Positions 35,525 to 44,332 are shown, numbered from the stretch's first letter. The stretch: 64,000 nt of DNA from Pararhizobium qamdonense (GCF_029277445.1 NZ_CP119566.1:3350001-3414000); one strand, 5' to 3'. Notes: a model not told the origin generated them from the letters alone. Numbers and translations: made by a program.

Positions 35525-35555
35525 CAAAAACCCGCCGGGCATGGTTCCGGCGGGT
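35525..35555 (-). terminator. L,D-transpeptidase terminator
   Basis: ACCCGCCGG and CCGGCGGGT (35530-35538 and 35547-35555) form a 9-bp stem. On the minus strand TTTTTG follows. It ends the leftward L,D-transpeptidase transcript; the DoxX gene converges on it. Confidence 0.8.
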
Positions 35556-35596
35556 CAGGCTGCTCAAAGATATTGTTTTCTCACTCGGCCGGCCTA

Positions 35597-36214
35597 TCAG
35601 GCTTGCAGGACCACTACCCGGCCGCCGACGGTGGCGCGCTCGTAGAGATCGACGACATCGTGGTTGAGCATGCGCACGCAGCCGCTCGACATCGCCTGGC
35701 CGATCGACCAGGGCTGCGTCGTGCCGTGGATGCGGAACATCGTGTCGTTGCCGCCCTGATAGAGGTAGATGGCGCGGGCACCGAGCGGGTTGTTCGGGCC
35801 GCCGGGAACGCCGCCGGCATATTTCCGGTTCTTGGCCGGATCGCGGCGGATCATGTTGTCGGTCGGCGTCCAGGTCGGCCATTCCGCTTTGCGGCCGATA
35901 TAGGCCGAGCCCGCCAGCGCATAGCCGTTGCGGCCGACGCCGATGCCGTAGCGCAGCGCCTGGCCGTCGCCAAGAATGTAATAGAGCCGCCGCGCCGGGG
36001 TATCGACGACGATCGTGCCAGCATCATGTTTCGTGGCATAGGCCACCTGCTGGCGGCGCAGTTCCGGCTTGATCTTGTCCAGCGGCATGGCCGGCACCGG
36101 AAACTTTTCATCCGGAATGGCGGCATAGTTGGCGACGTGGTTCGGTCCGTTGGTGGCGCACCCGGCAAGTAGAGCAGAAAAGCCGAGCAGCAGGCCACGG
36201 CGGGAGATCGACAT
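35597..36214 (-). CDS. L,D-transpeptidase lipoprotein
   Basis: Cell-wall enzyme of the YkuD family, 205 residues. A Tat-like start (MSISRRGLLLGF) leads to the lipobox LLAGC, giving a periplasmic lipoprotein. The YkuD domain carries the active-site motif HGTTQPWSIG...SSGCVRM with the nucleophile Cys. It forms 3-3 crosslinks or attaches proteins to peptidoglycan; Rhizobiales, which grow at the pole, are rich in these enzymes. Two CtrA-type boxes lie directly upstream. The ATG at 36214 was chosen over 36232 because the signal sequence starts there. Confidence 0.92.
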   Translation of the reverse strand: MSISRRGLLLGFSALLAGCATNGPNHVANYAAIPDEKFPVPAMPLDKIKPELRRQQVAYATKHDAGTIVVDTPARRLYYILGDGQALRYGIGVGRNGYALAGSAYIGRKAEWPTWTPTDNMIRRDPAKNRKYAGGVPGGPNNPLGARAIYLYQGGNDTMFRIHGTTQPWSIGQAMSSGCVRMLNHDVVDLYERATVGGRVVVLQA

Positions 36215-36225
36215 CGTGTGTTTCC

Positions 36226-36281
36226 TTAACATCCGGTTGAGGCAACCGAAAATAGGGAAAACATGGTTAATGCCCGGTTAA
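36226..36281 (-). promoter_or_regulatory. paired CtrA-type boxes upstream of L,D-transpeptidase
   Basis: TTAATGCCCGGTTAA at 36267-36281 is a perfect TTAA-N7-TTAA; TTAACATCCGGTTGA at 36226-36240 has one mismatch. The two are 41 nt apart in the 5' region of the gene, which starts at 36214. This suggests cell-cycle control by CtrA. Confidence 0.5.
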
Positions 36282-36303
36282 GTCCGATGAAATTGTGCGC
36301 AAT

Positions 36304-36337
36304 ATAAAAGGGCGGCGAACGCGCGTCCGCCGCCCTT
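36304..36337 (-). terminator. ETF-ubiquinone oxidoreductase terminator
   Basis: A 10-bp stem, AAGGGCGGCG with CGCCGCCCTT (36308-36317, 36328-36337). On the minus strand TTTTATATT follows. Confidence 0.8.
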
Positions 36338-36352
36338 CATGCATTCGCCCCA

Positions 36353-38017
36353 TCACATATTCGGATAGACCGGCCCCTCGCCGCCCTGCGGCGGCACCCA
36401 GTTGATGTTCTGGTTGGGGTCCTTGATGTCGCAGGTCTTGCAGTGGACGCAGTTCTGGGCGTTGATGACGAAGACATCCTCGCCGTCCTTTTCCACCCAT
36501 TCGTAGACTCCAGCCGGACAGTAGCGGGTCGATGGACCGGCATAGACGTCGAGTTCGGAGGATTTCTGCAGGGCCATGTCCTTGACCTTCAGATGCACCG
36601 GCTCGTTTTCCTCGTGATTGGTGTTCGACAAAAACACCGAGGAAAGACGGTCGAAGGTGAGCATGCCATCCGGACGCGGATAGGCAATCGGCTTGTGCAT
36701 CGACGCTGGCTCCAGCGCCTGCGCGTCGGTCTTGCCGTGTTTCAGCGTGCCGAAGAAGGAGAAGCCGAACAGCTGGTTGGTCCACATGTCGAGACCCCCG
36801 AGCGCGACGCCGGCCACTGTCCCGAGCTTCGACCAAAGGGGCTTCACATTGCGCACCCGCTTCAGGTCCTGGCCGATGGCGCTGTCGCGCCAGCCGTTCT
36901 CGATCTCGATCACCTCGTCATGGGCGCGGCCTGCGGCCATCGCATCGGCGAGCTTTTCGGCGGCGAGCATGCCAGAGAGCACCGCGTTGTGGCTACCCTT
37001 GATGCGCGGCACGTTGACGAAGCCGGCCGAACAGCCGATCAGCGCGCCGCCCGGGAAGGTCAGTTTCGGCACGGACTGGTAGCCCCCCTCAGTGATGGCG
37101 CGGGCGCCATAGGTCAGCCGCTTGCCGCCCTCGAAGGTTCCACGGATCGCCGGATGCGTCTTGAAGCGCTGGAATTCCTCGAACGGGTAGAGATAAGGGT
37201 TCTTGTAGTTCAGATGCACGACGAAGCCGACGGCAACCAGATTGTCTTCCAGATGATAGAGGAACGAACCGCCGCCGGTCTTCATGCCAAGCGGCCAGCC
37301 GAACGAATGCTGTACCAGGCCCTGTTTGTGGTTCTCAGGCTTGACCTGCCAGAGTTCCTTGATGCCAAGGCCGAATTTTTGCGGCTCGCGGTCTTTCGAC
37401 AGGTCGAATTTCGAAATCAGCTGCTTGGCGAGCGAGCCGCGCACGCCCTCGCCGATCAGCGTGTATTTTCCAAGAAGCTCCATGCCGCGGGCAAAGTTCG
37501 GACCCGGTTCGCCGTTCTTCTCGACGCCCATATCGCCGGTGGCGACACCGATGACGGCGCCTTGCTCGTTGTAAAGCACTTCGGTTGCGGCAAAGCCCGG
37601 ATAGATCTCGACGCCCAGCGCCTCGGCCTTTTCGGCCAGCCACCGACAGACGAGGCCGAGCGAGACGATGTAATTGCCGTGATTGTTCATCAAAGGCGGC
37701 ATGGCGAAATTCGGCAGGCGGATCGAGCCTGCAGGGCCGAGCAGCAGGAACTGGTCGTCCTTGACCTCGGTTTTGAAGGGATGCCCCTCCTCCGCGCGCC
37801 AGCCCGGCAAGAGCCGGTCGATGCCAATCGGATCGACCACCGCACCCGACAGGATATGCGCACCGACCTCGGCACCCTTTTCCAGGACGACGACGGAGAG
37901 GTCCGGATTGACCTGTTTTAGCCGGATCGCCGCAGCCAGACCGGCCGGGCCGGCGCCGACGATCACCACGTCGAATTCCATGCTTTCGCGCTCGGGCAGC
38001 TCCATCGTCTCGGTCAT
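36353..38017 (-). CDS. electron transfer flavoprotein-ubiquinone oxidoreductase
   Basis: Membrane-bound flavoprotein of 554 residues passing electrons from ETF (acyl-CoA and amino-acid dehydrogenases) to ubiquinone. The FAD motif is VVIVGAGPAGLAAAIRLKQ near residue 20. The C-terminal [4Fe-4S] domain has CPAGVYEW and CVHCKTCDIKDP, with all four cysteines. It is monocistronic with its own terminator and has an ACGT-type palindrome 154 nt upstream. The ATG at 38017 gives the family length. Confidence 0.96.
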   Translation of the reverse strand: MTETMELPERESMEFDVVIVGAGPAGLAAAIRLKQVNPDLSVVVLEKGAEVGAHILSGAVVDPIGIDRLLPGWRAEEGHPFKTEVKDDQFLLLGPAGSIRLPNFAMPPLMNNHGNYIVSLGLVCRWLAEKAEALGVEIYPGFAATEVLYNEQGAVIGVATGDMGVEKNGEPGPNFARGMELLGKYTLIGEGVRGSLAKQLISKFDLSKDREPQKFGLGIKELWQVKPENHKQGLVQHSFGWPLGMKTGGGSFLYHLEDNLVAVGFVVHLNYKNPYLYPFEEFQRFKTHPAIRGTFEGGKRLTYGARAITEGGYQSVPKLTFPGGALIGCSAGFVNVPRIKGSHNAVLSGMLAAEKLADAMAAGRAHDEVIEIENGWRDSAIGQDLKRVRNVKPLWSKLGTVAGVALGGLDMWTNQLFGFSFFGTLKHGKTDAQALEPASMHKPIAYPRPDGMLTFDRLSSVFLSNTNHEENEPVHLKVKDMALQKSSELDVYAGPSTRYCPAGVYEWVEKDGEDVFVINAQNCVHCKTCDIKDPNQNINWVPPQGGEGPVYPNM

Positions 38018-38391
38018 CTCAGCATCTCCAGTCTCGCCCGGCTATTTTGCACGGTTTTGTTCCCAATTCTTGACCTCCGTCATGGCAAATACCGCCGGAC
38101 TTGTCGAGCCAGTCTGCGACGGCAGCCAAGCGCATTTGCGCATGAGGTCATGCGATGGGAATACAATATATGACGTGAACGTAAACGTCAAAATTCGAAT
38201 GACGGTGTTTGCCGTCATCCCGTCCCTCCTGCCTTGCTTTGGCCTTTCACCCATGCGAAGAGGCGCCCTCCAAATAACCAAGCCCTCCGCCATCAAACGC
38301 ATCCGGCAGCCCGCAAGGCATTGCGAGGCTATGCGTGCGCCGGCGAGGCGAACTCTGCCCGGTTGCTGGCGGACCTCAGACGGAGACTTTC
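38018..38391. other. divergent spacer between ETF-QO and Hsp70-like gene
   Basis: 374 bp without a convincing gene. It contains the 20-bp palindrome at 38171-38190. Promoters for both flanking genes must lie here. Confidence 0.45.
38171..38190. promoter_or_regulatory. ACGT-type palindromic operator
   Basis: TGACGTGAACGTAAACGTCA has perfect 6-bp ends (TGACGT/ACGTCA) around an ACGT core. Its inverse reads TGACGTTTACGTTCACGTCA, close to the site at 27097-27116. ETF-QO serves branched-chain and fatty acyl-CoA oxidation, which in proteobacteria is often under LiuR (MerR family) control; that link is from general knowledge. Confidence 0.55.
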
Positions 38392-39690
38392 ATGGCCAAG
38401 GCACTCGGCTTCGATTTCGGCACGACCAATTCGGTGCTTGCCGCCTCCAAGGGCGAGACGACGCAGTCGCTGAGCTTTTCCAGCCGCGCCGGCACCACCG
38501 ATTCGATGCGGACGGCCCTCTCCTTCATGAAACATGCGCAGCTCGGCGCTGCCGCCGTGTCGATCGAGGCAGGCCAGGCGGCGATCCAGCAGTTCATCGA
38601 CAATCCCGGCGAGGCGCGCTTCCTGCAGTCGATCAAAACCTTTGCCGCAAGCCCGCTGTTTCAGGGCACGCTGATCTTTGCCCGGCGCAACAGCTTTGAA
38701 GACCTGATGCGCGCTTTTTTGACCCGCATTGCCGATTATGCCGGCGATGGCTGGCACCAGGACTACAAGCGCATCGTCGTCGGCCGTCCCGTCCGGTTTG
38801 CCGGCGCCAGCCCGGATGAGGCCTTGGCACTGGAGCGTTACGGCCGGGCACTTTCCACCTTCGATTTCCCCGAAGTCCATTATGTCTACGAGCCGGTGGC
38901 GGCGGCCTTTTACTTTGCCCAAAACCTGAAGAAGGACGCGACCGTGCTGGTAGCCGATTTCGGCGGCGGCACCACCGACTATTCGATCATCCGCTTCGAA
39001 AGCCATGCCGGCAAGCTGACCGCCGTGCCCGTCGGTCACTCCGGCGTGGGCGTCGCCGGCGATCATTTCGACTTCCGCATCATCGACACCGTGGTTTCGC
39101 CGCTGATCGGCAAGGGCAGCCAGTTCAAGAGTTTCGACAAGCTGCTCGACGTGCCCTCCAGCTACTACGCCAATTTCGGCCGCTGGAACCAGCTGTCGAT
39201 CTTCAAGACGCTGAAGGACTTTACCGACCTGAAACAGCTGGTGCGTTCGGCGGTGGAGCCGGAAAAGCTCGAAGCGTTCGTGGATCTGGTCGATCACGAC
39301 GAAGGCTATCCGCTCTACCAGGCGGTTTCGGCCACCAAGATGCGTCTGTCGCATGCCGAAGAGACCGAATTCTACTTCCAGCCGCTGGGCGAAAAGAGCC
39401 GGCAGACGGTGCGCCGCAGCGACTTCGAAAGCTGGATCGCCCCGGATCTCGCCCGTATCGAGGAAGCGCTGGACGAGGTGCTGGTCACCACCAACACGCC
39501 GGTGGATGGCATCGACAAGGTGTTCCTTACCGGCGGCACCTCCTTCGTACCGGCCATCCGCCGCATCTTCGAAGAGCGTTTTGCCGGCGACCGCATCGAA
39601 AGCGGCGGCGAGCTTCTCTCCATCGCCCATGGCCTGGCGCTGATCGGCGAGCGCGACGACATCGACCGCTGGACAGCGATGGCCGCGTGA
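38392..39690 (+). CDS. Hsp70 family protein (YegD-like)
   Basis: Actin-fold ATPase of 432 residues. The phosphate-1 loop is GFDFGTTNSVLA, phosphate-2 is VADFGGGTTDYSI, and the adenosine segment near the C-terminus is VFLTGGTSFVPAIRRIF. The substrate-binding domain of DnaK is absent, as in YegD. Its chaperone role is unproven. The ATG at 38392 was chosen because the ATPase domain starts at once; the frame upstream is unconserved. Confidence 0.9.
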   Translation: MAKALGFDFGTTNSVLAASKGETTQSLSFSSRAGTTDSMRTALSFMKHAQLGAAAVSIEAGQAAIQQFIDNPGEARFLQSIKTFAASPLFQGTLIFARRNSFEDLMRAFLTRIADYAGDGWHQDYKRIVVGRPVRFAGASPDEALALERYGRALSTFDFPEVHYVYEPVAAAFYFAQNLKKDATVLVADFGGGTTDYSIIRFESHAGKLTAVPVGHSGVGVAGDHFDFRIIDTVVSPLIGKGSQFKSFDKLLDVPSSYYANFGRWNQLSIFKTLKDFTDLKQLVRSAVEPEKLEAFVDLVDHDEGYPLYQAVSATKMRLSHAEETEFYFQPLGEKSRQTVRRSDFESWIAPDLARIEEALDEVLVTTNTPVDGIDKVFLTGGTSFVPAIRRIFEERFAGDRIESGGELLSIAHGLALIGERDDIDRWTAMAA

Positions 39691-39701
39691 GTGCTGTGTT
39701 C

Positions 39702-39831
39702 CTCTTCTCCCCAGCGGGGAGAAGGTGCCCGAAGGGCGGATGAGGGGGAGCCAAACACACAGAAACCAGCCGTACCGCCCCCTCATCGTCTCGCTTTGCT
39801 CGACACTTCTCCCCGCTGGGGAGAAGAGGGA
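39702..39831. repeat. inverted pair of intergenic repeats
   Basis: Two copies of a repeat built on CTTCTCCCCAGCGGGGAGAA lie in opposite orientation at 39702-39750 and 39779-39831. They form a long imperfect hairpin of which each end is itself palindromic. It resembles the dispersed extragenic elements common in Rhizobiaceae. It lies between the Hsp70-like and glycosylase genes and may affect mRNA stability. Confidence 0.75.
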
Positions 39832-39915
39832 GAACGCCGCTCTTTCATTGGCACAAATCCATATTGCATCCGCGATGGCCTTCCCTGCCTCCTCAAGCTT
39901 CTGTACAAGCAAATC

Positions 39916-40803
39916 ATGATCTCCTGCGACACCATGAGCCCGGCCGAGCTTGCCGCCCTTTTGCATTTTCATGCGGAAGCCGGGGTTGAATGGCTGCTGG
40001 AAGACGCGCCCGTCGACCGGTTTGCGGAGTTTACCCAGGCCAAGGCGGCACGCGGCAATGGCGCGCCACAAGCCATGCAGAGGACGCAAGGCTCGGAGCG
40101 CAACGATGCGCCGAGCGTTCCTGTTTCGCGTGAAAATGGCAATCGGACCGGCGGCAAGGGGCAATCAGCACCGGCAGTTGTCCCACAAATGGCCATTCCC
40201 GACGAGCAGGCCATTGCCGAGGCCCGTTTTGCCGCCGACTCCGCCCGCTCCCTTGACGAACTCAAGAGTGCCATGGAGGCCTTTTCCGGCTGCAACCTGC
40301 GCAACAGCGCCCGCAACATGGTGTTTGCCGACGGCAATGCCGCGTCCGGCATCCTGGTGATCGGCCCGGTGCCGAACGGCGACGACGATCGCGAAGGCGT
40401 TCCCTTTTCGGGCAAGCAGGGGCAGATGCTGGACCGCATGCTGGGGGCCATCGGGCTCGACAGGGCGTCGGTGCTTTTGACCAATGTCATTCCCTGGCGG
40501 CCGCCCGGAAACCGCCCGCCCTCGCCGCGCGAAACCGATATCTGCCGTCCGTTCATCGAACGCCAGATCGCCTTGAGCGAACCGCGCCACCTGTTGATTC
40601 TTGGCAATTTCGCCGCCCGATTCTTCTTCGGCGGCAACGAGATGATCCATCACATGCGCGGCGAATGGCGCGATGTAACGGTTGGCAGCACCACCGTGCC
40701 GGCGCTCGCCACCCTGCATCCGCAGGACCTCGTTTCGGCCCCGGCCAGCAAGCGGCTGGCCTGGCAGGATCTCCTCGCTTTCCGCGCCCGCATTCGTGGT
40801 TAA
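39916..40803 (+). CDS. divergent family 4-like uracil-DNA glycosylase
   Basis: DNA repair-type protein of 295 residues. The UDG fold is at about 110-290: GVPFSGKQGQMLDRMLGAIG, VIPWRPPGNRPPSPRE, a C-terminal LHPQDL motif and KRLAWQDL are recognisable as family 4. Two features deviate. The catalytic GEAPG motif reads GPVPNG, and only two of the four cysteines that hold the [4Fe-4S] cluster remain (GCNL and ICRPF). An N-terminal low-complexity arm of about 95 residues precedes the fold. Activity and cluster may be altered or lost. The start at 39916 or 39934 is uncertain. Confidence 0.82.
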   Translation: MISCDTMSPAELAALLHFHAEAGVEWLLEDAPVDRFAEFTQAKAARGNGAPQAMQRTQGSERNDAPSVPVSRENGNRTGGKGQSAPAVVPQMAIPDEQAIAEARFAADSARSLDELKSAMEAFSGCNLRNSARNMVFADGNAASGILVIGPVPNGDDDREGVPFSGKQGQMLDRMLGAIGLDRASVLLTNVIPWRPPGNRPPSPRETDICRPFIERQIALSEPRHLLILGNFAARFFFGGNEMIHHMRGEWRDVTVGSTTVPALATLHPQDLVSAPASKRLAWQDLLAFRARIRG

Positions 40804-40954
40804 GAGCGTCTGAACCCGGCACCTGCCTGATTTGTGAACAAAGGATGAAAAAAGCCATGCGCATTGCGCATACCAGCAACGCGAACGCGTTCGTTGCGGA
40901 ATCGATGGTGCAGTGCAATATAAGAGGACGGGGGGACTGATAAGGAATTGAACT

Positions 40955-41131
40955 ATGACGACCCGTTATCACCCTCTGCATTCGAGCTTCGAGACGCTCC
41001 GCCACGCCGGCTCGGCGCTGCGCACGCCGTTCAACAGCTTCGGTTCGGCTGCCAACGAGCAGATGACCGCCGCAGGTTACGGCCACAAGACACGCCCCGC
41101 CCAGATTTTTGCGGAATTCGTTCAGCGTTGA
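40955..41131 (+). CDS. 58-residue small protein
   Basis: Frame of 58 residues starting MTTRYHPLHSSFETLRHAGS, with an AAGGA Shine-Dalgarno at 40941-40945 and a stop at 41129-41131. It is basic and hydrophilic with no membrane segment, cysteine or known domain. The Shine-Dalgarno and codon use support translation. It is followed by another small frame after 65 nt. Confidence 0.45.
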   Translation: MTTRYHPLHSSFETLRHAGSALRTPFNSFGSAANEQMTAAGYGHKTRPAQIFAEFVQR

Positions 41132-41196
41132 TATCGAGGCCCGCGCCGTTGCGCGCGCCGTCTTCGACGATGAGCCCCCAATAAAGGTATCCGATC

Positions 41197-41343
41197 ATGA
41201 CAGCACCTATCCGCTCGCTCCGGGTCCTGCTTGCCGATATCGGCACCGCCGTGCGCGCCTCCGGCGAATATAGCCGTCTGAGCAAGGAAGCTCCGGCTGC
41301 CAGTGCCGATCGCCATGCGATCAGCGCCTTTCTGCCGAAGTAA
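41197..41343 (+). CDS. 48-residue small protein
   Basis: Frame of 48 residues, MTAPIRSLRVLLADIGTAVR onward, ending AISAFLPK, with AAGG upstream of the ATG. The amphipathic N-terminal half resembles the short helix-rich proteins (DUF1127-like) common in rhizobia; the resemblance is weak. A GC-rich dyad (GGCCCGCGCC...GGCGCG type) lies between this frame and the preceding one. Confidence 0.4.
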   Translation: MTAPIRSLRVLLADIGTAVRASGEYSRLSKEAPAASADRHAISAFLPK

Positions 41344-41585
41344 ATGACTGGCTGCCGAAGTCAATCACTGGCTTTCCGGCCGCAGCGCGGCCATTTCCCT
41401 CTTCTGCGCCAAGCCTTGTCGCAATCGACAGCGTCAGCAAAATTGGATAGAGCGACACTCGTTCTTTGATTCCAACAGCGGCGTGTCGGGCACCGGTTTT
41501 CAAGCGCGCAATCCGCTCCAACATTTTTAGCGTTTCTCCTGAGGTTTGCGCAGTGGCAACCGGCAGATCCGCATCCGGAGCCATC

Positions 41586-42866
41586 ATGCTGACAAGCTTC
41601 AGATCCGTGATCAGCCTGATGCTCTCGACGCTGCTGATGATGGTCGGGTTCGGGCTGGCGAGCTATGTGCTGCCGGTGCGCTCGGTCGCCGAGGGCTGGT
41701 CGACGCTCACCATCTCGCTGATCGCCACCGGCTATACGTTGGGCTTCACCGTCTCCTGCATCATCACCCCGAAATTCGTGCTGCGCGTCGGCCATGTGCG
41801 GGTGTTTGCCGCCCTCATCACCCTGCTCAGCATCGCCATCCTGATGTGCGGGCTGGTGGTCGATTGGCGGGCCTGGATCTTCTTTCGCGCCATTTCCGGC
41901 TTTGCGATTTCCGGCAGCTATCTGGTCATCGAAAGCTGGCTGAACGAACGGGTCACCAACGAAAACCGCGGCATGCTGTTTTCGCTCTATCTGATCACCA
42001 CCATGGTCGGCACGATCGGCGGGCAATATCTCGTGCCTCTCGGCGATCCGACCAATTCGTCGCTGTTCATCCTGTGCGGCGTGCTGTTTTCACTGGCACT
42101 ATTGCCGACGGCACTGTCGTCATCCGCGATGCCCGCGCCACCGGCCCAGGCAAAATTCGATGTGCCGGGGCTTTATAGGCGCTCGCCTGTTGCTGTCGTC
42201 GGCGCATTTCTCGCCGGTGCCATGTCCGGTGCCTGGCTCAATCTGGGCGGTGTCTTTACCCAGAAGATCGGCCTTTCCACGGCGGAAGGGGCGACGCTGC
42301 TTGCGGCACTTCTCGCCGGCAGCGCCATTTCGCAGATCCCGATCGGACGCACATCCGACCGGATCGACCGGCGCATCGTCATGGTCGGCTGCGGCATTGT
42401 CGGCATCGTCTCCTGCCTGGCCATGGTCGCCTTTGTCGGCTCCAGCCCGCTGGTGCTTTATGTCATCGCGGCCTTCGTTGGCTCGGTGCTGTTTCCGATC
42501 TACGCGCTGAATGTCGCCCATGCCAATGATCTTGCCCGGCCCAACGAATATGTCGAGGTGTCCTCGGGCATGATGATCACCTATGGCATCGGCACGATTT
42601 CCGGACCGCTGATGGTTGGCCCCGTGATGGACCGTTTCGGCCCGCCCTCGCTATTTGTGGTTCTGGCCGTCTATTTTGCGCTCTACGCCGCCTATGCCGC
42701 CTGGCGCATCGCCCAGCGCGGCCATAAGGATGGGCTCGTCTCCAAGACGGATTTCCAGGCAAATACCGTGCCGACACCGGGAACCGAGGCGGTCAATGCC
42801 ATGAACCAGGCAGTGCGGCCGTCCGATCTCATCGAAGACGATACCGCCCCACCGCCTTCTTTATAA
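41586..42866 (+). CDS. major facilitator superfamily transporter
   Basis: Inner-membrane transporter of 426 residues with 12 predicted helices. The loop 8-9 type motif GRTSDRIDRR and the helix GFAISGSYLVIESWLNERVT are MFS-like. The C-terminal cytosolic tail of about 40 residues is hydrophilic. Substrate unknown. The ATG at 41586 begins MLTSFRSVISLMLS, directly at the first helix. Confidence 0.88.
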   Translation: MLTSFRSVISLMLSTLLMMVGFGLASYVLPVRSVAEGWSTLTISLIATGYTLGFTVSCIITPKFVLRVGHVRVFAALITLLSIAILMCGLVVDWRAWIFFRAISGFAISGSYLVIESWLNERVTNENRGMLFSLYLITTMVGTIGGQYLVPLGDPTNSSLFILCGVLFSLALLPTALSSSAMPAPPAQAKFDVPGLYRRSPVAVVGAFLAGAMSGAWLNLGGVFTQKIGLSTAEGATLLAALLAGSAISQIPIGRTSDRIDRRIVMVGCGIVGIVSCLAMVAFVGSSPLVLYVIAAFVGSVLFPIYALNVAHANDLARPNEYVEVSSGMMITYGIGTISGPLMVGPVMDRFGPPSLFVVLAVYFALYAAYAAWRIAQRGHKDGLVSKTDFQANTVPTPGTEAVNAMNQAVRPSDLIEDDTAPPPSL

Positions 42867-42877
42867 GCCGCGGCCGT

Positions 42878-43831
42878 TCAGCCCTGCGGGGTGATATGCT
42901 TGCGTGCGCCCCGGCGCTCAAGACCCAGCTGATGCTCGCGGAAGATGATGAAGATGCCGGCGCCAACGACGATCGCGGTCCCCAGCAGCATGATACCCGT
43001 CGGCACCTCGTCGAACAGGAAATAGCCGATCAGCAGGCCGAGCAGGATGGATGTATATTCGAACGGCGCGATCGTCGACATGTCGGCGTAGCGATAGCTC
43101 TGCGTGAGAAGGATCTGGGCGACGCCGCCGCAAAATCCGGCCCCCATCAACAGCAGGAACGAATTCATCGGCAGCGGCTCCCAGCCGAACGGCAGCGTCA
43201 GCAGCGAAAAGCATGCGGCCGATAGCGAAAAATAGAGCACGATCGTATGCGTCTTTTCCTTGGCGATCAGCTTGCGCACCAGCACCATGGCGATTGCGCC
43301 GAGCGCCGCCGACAGGAGAACGGCCAGCGCGCCGAGCGCCTCCTGCGACCCGAACCCGCCGTCCCGCAACAGCGTCACCCGTGGCCAGGTGATGATCATC
43401 ACGCCGATCAGCCCGATCAGCACCGCCGACCAGCGATAGACGCGCACTGTTTCTTTCAGAAACACGGCCGCAAAGACGACGGCGAGCAACGGCATGGCAT
43501 AGCCGATCGCAATCGCCTCCGGCAGCGGCAGATGCACCAGGCCGTAAAACCCGAAACTCATCGCCAGAATGCCGATGAACCCGCGCGCCAGATGGCCGGT
43601 AATATCCCTTGTGTGGAAGGCCGTGCGCAGATGCCCCTTGAAGGCGAGGTAGCCGAGGATCGGCACCACGGCGAAGGCCGAGCGGTAGAAGGTGATCTGG
43701 CCGGTGGCGATCTCCGTTCCCGCCGCCTTGATCAGCGTCGACATGCAGACGAAGACCAGCACGGACATGACCTTGAGGGTGATGCCCTTCATCGGGTGGG
43801 GGAAGTCGGAATCCATGCGGGTCGCACTCAT
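42878..43831 (-). CDS. EamA/DMT family transporter
   Basis: Inner-membrane permease of 317 residues with ten helices in two EamA repeats. GHLARGFIGILAMSFGFYGL and the AIAIGYAMPLLAVVFAAVFL block mark the first repeat; YADMSTIAPFEYTSILLGLL the second. It may export amino acids or metabolites. It converges on the MFS gene with an 11-nt gap. The ATG at 43831 was chosen because the first helix begins soon after; the longer frame is polar and unconserved. Confidence 0.87.
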   Translation of the reverse strand: MSATRMDSDFPHPMKGITLKVMSVLVFVCMSTLIKAAGTEIATGQITFYRSAFAVVPILGYLAFKGHLRTAFHTRDITGHLARGFIGILAMSFGFYGLVHLPLPEAIAIGYAMPLLAVVFAAVFLKETVRVYRWSAVLIGLIGVMIITWPRVTLLRDGGFGSQEALGALAVLLSAALGAIAMVLVRKLIAKEKTHTIVLYFSLSAACFSLLTLPFGWEPLPMNSFLLLMGAGFCGGVAQILLTQSYRYADMSTIAPFEYTSILLGLLIGYFLFDEVPTGIMLLGTAIVVGAGIFIIFREHQLGLERRGARKHITPQG

Positions 43832-44332
43832 AAGACTGAGGGCAGCGGGCCGGACATCATCGGTAACGACAGGCTGCGGGAAAGTCGGCGGCCGGAGAAT
43901 CCGTCGCCGTGACCGTCTCACCTTAGCGCGCGTTGTCCGAAAGAGAGATCAATTTTCGTGATGGGTGGCGGAAATATTTGATGCACCCGGCGCGATGCCT
44001 TAATCTCGGCTGAGGTGATCAAAAAGAGCATTGACCAAGCAATCCTCTCGCCGAAAGAGGGTTGCCGCTTCAAATAGACTGATAGCACGCTGTAAAAATC
44101 CGAAACTGTGCCAAAAATACACGCTTGGTTTAAATATTGTTAGGGCAAACTTCGTAAGTGTCTGAACAAGCAAAAATATGGGATGGATCAGCAGGCCCGC
44201 CTTAAACGGCAGATGTCAGCGACCGCCTTGCGATCACACCGGAAGCTTCGCATCTCAAGCGCAGCCTCTTCATAGAGACAAAGCCTCACCGCCAGCGTCT
44301 GGACGCTGCGGGCGAAGCAAGCGGGACAAACA
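43832..44332. other. divergent spacer between EamA transporter and pepN
   Basis: 501 bp with no convincing gene. A 10-bp hairpin, GCAATCCTCT with AGAGGGTTGC (44039-44065, one G-U pair), is present but without a T tract. A stretch from 44100 to 44160 is AT-rich and may hold the pepN promoter. Confidence 0.4.

Noticed and set aside
36443..37921. Long plus-strand frame opposite ETF-ubiquinone oxidoreductase
   Set aside because: Antisense shadow of a highly conserved gene; no family features.
44039..44065. Hairpin upstream of pepN as terminator
   Set aside because: No T tract, and it lies between divergent genes where no transcript is expected to end.
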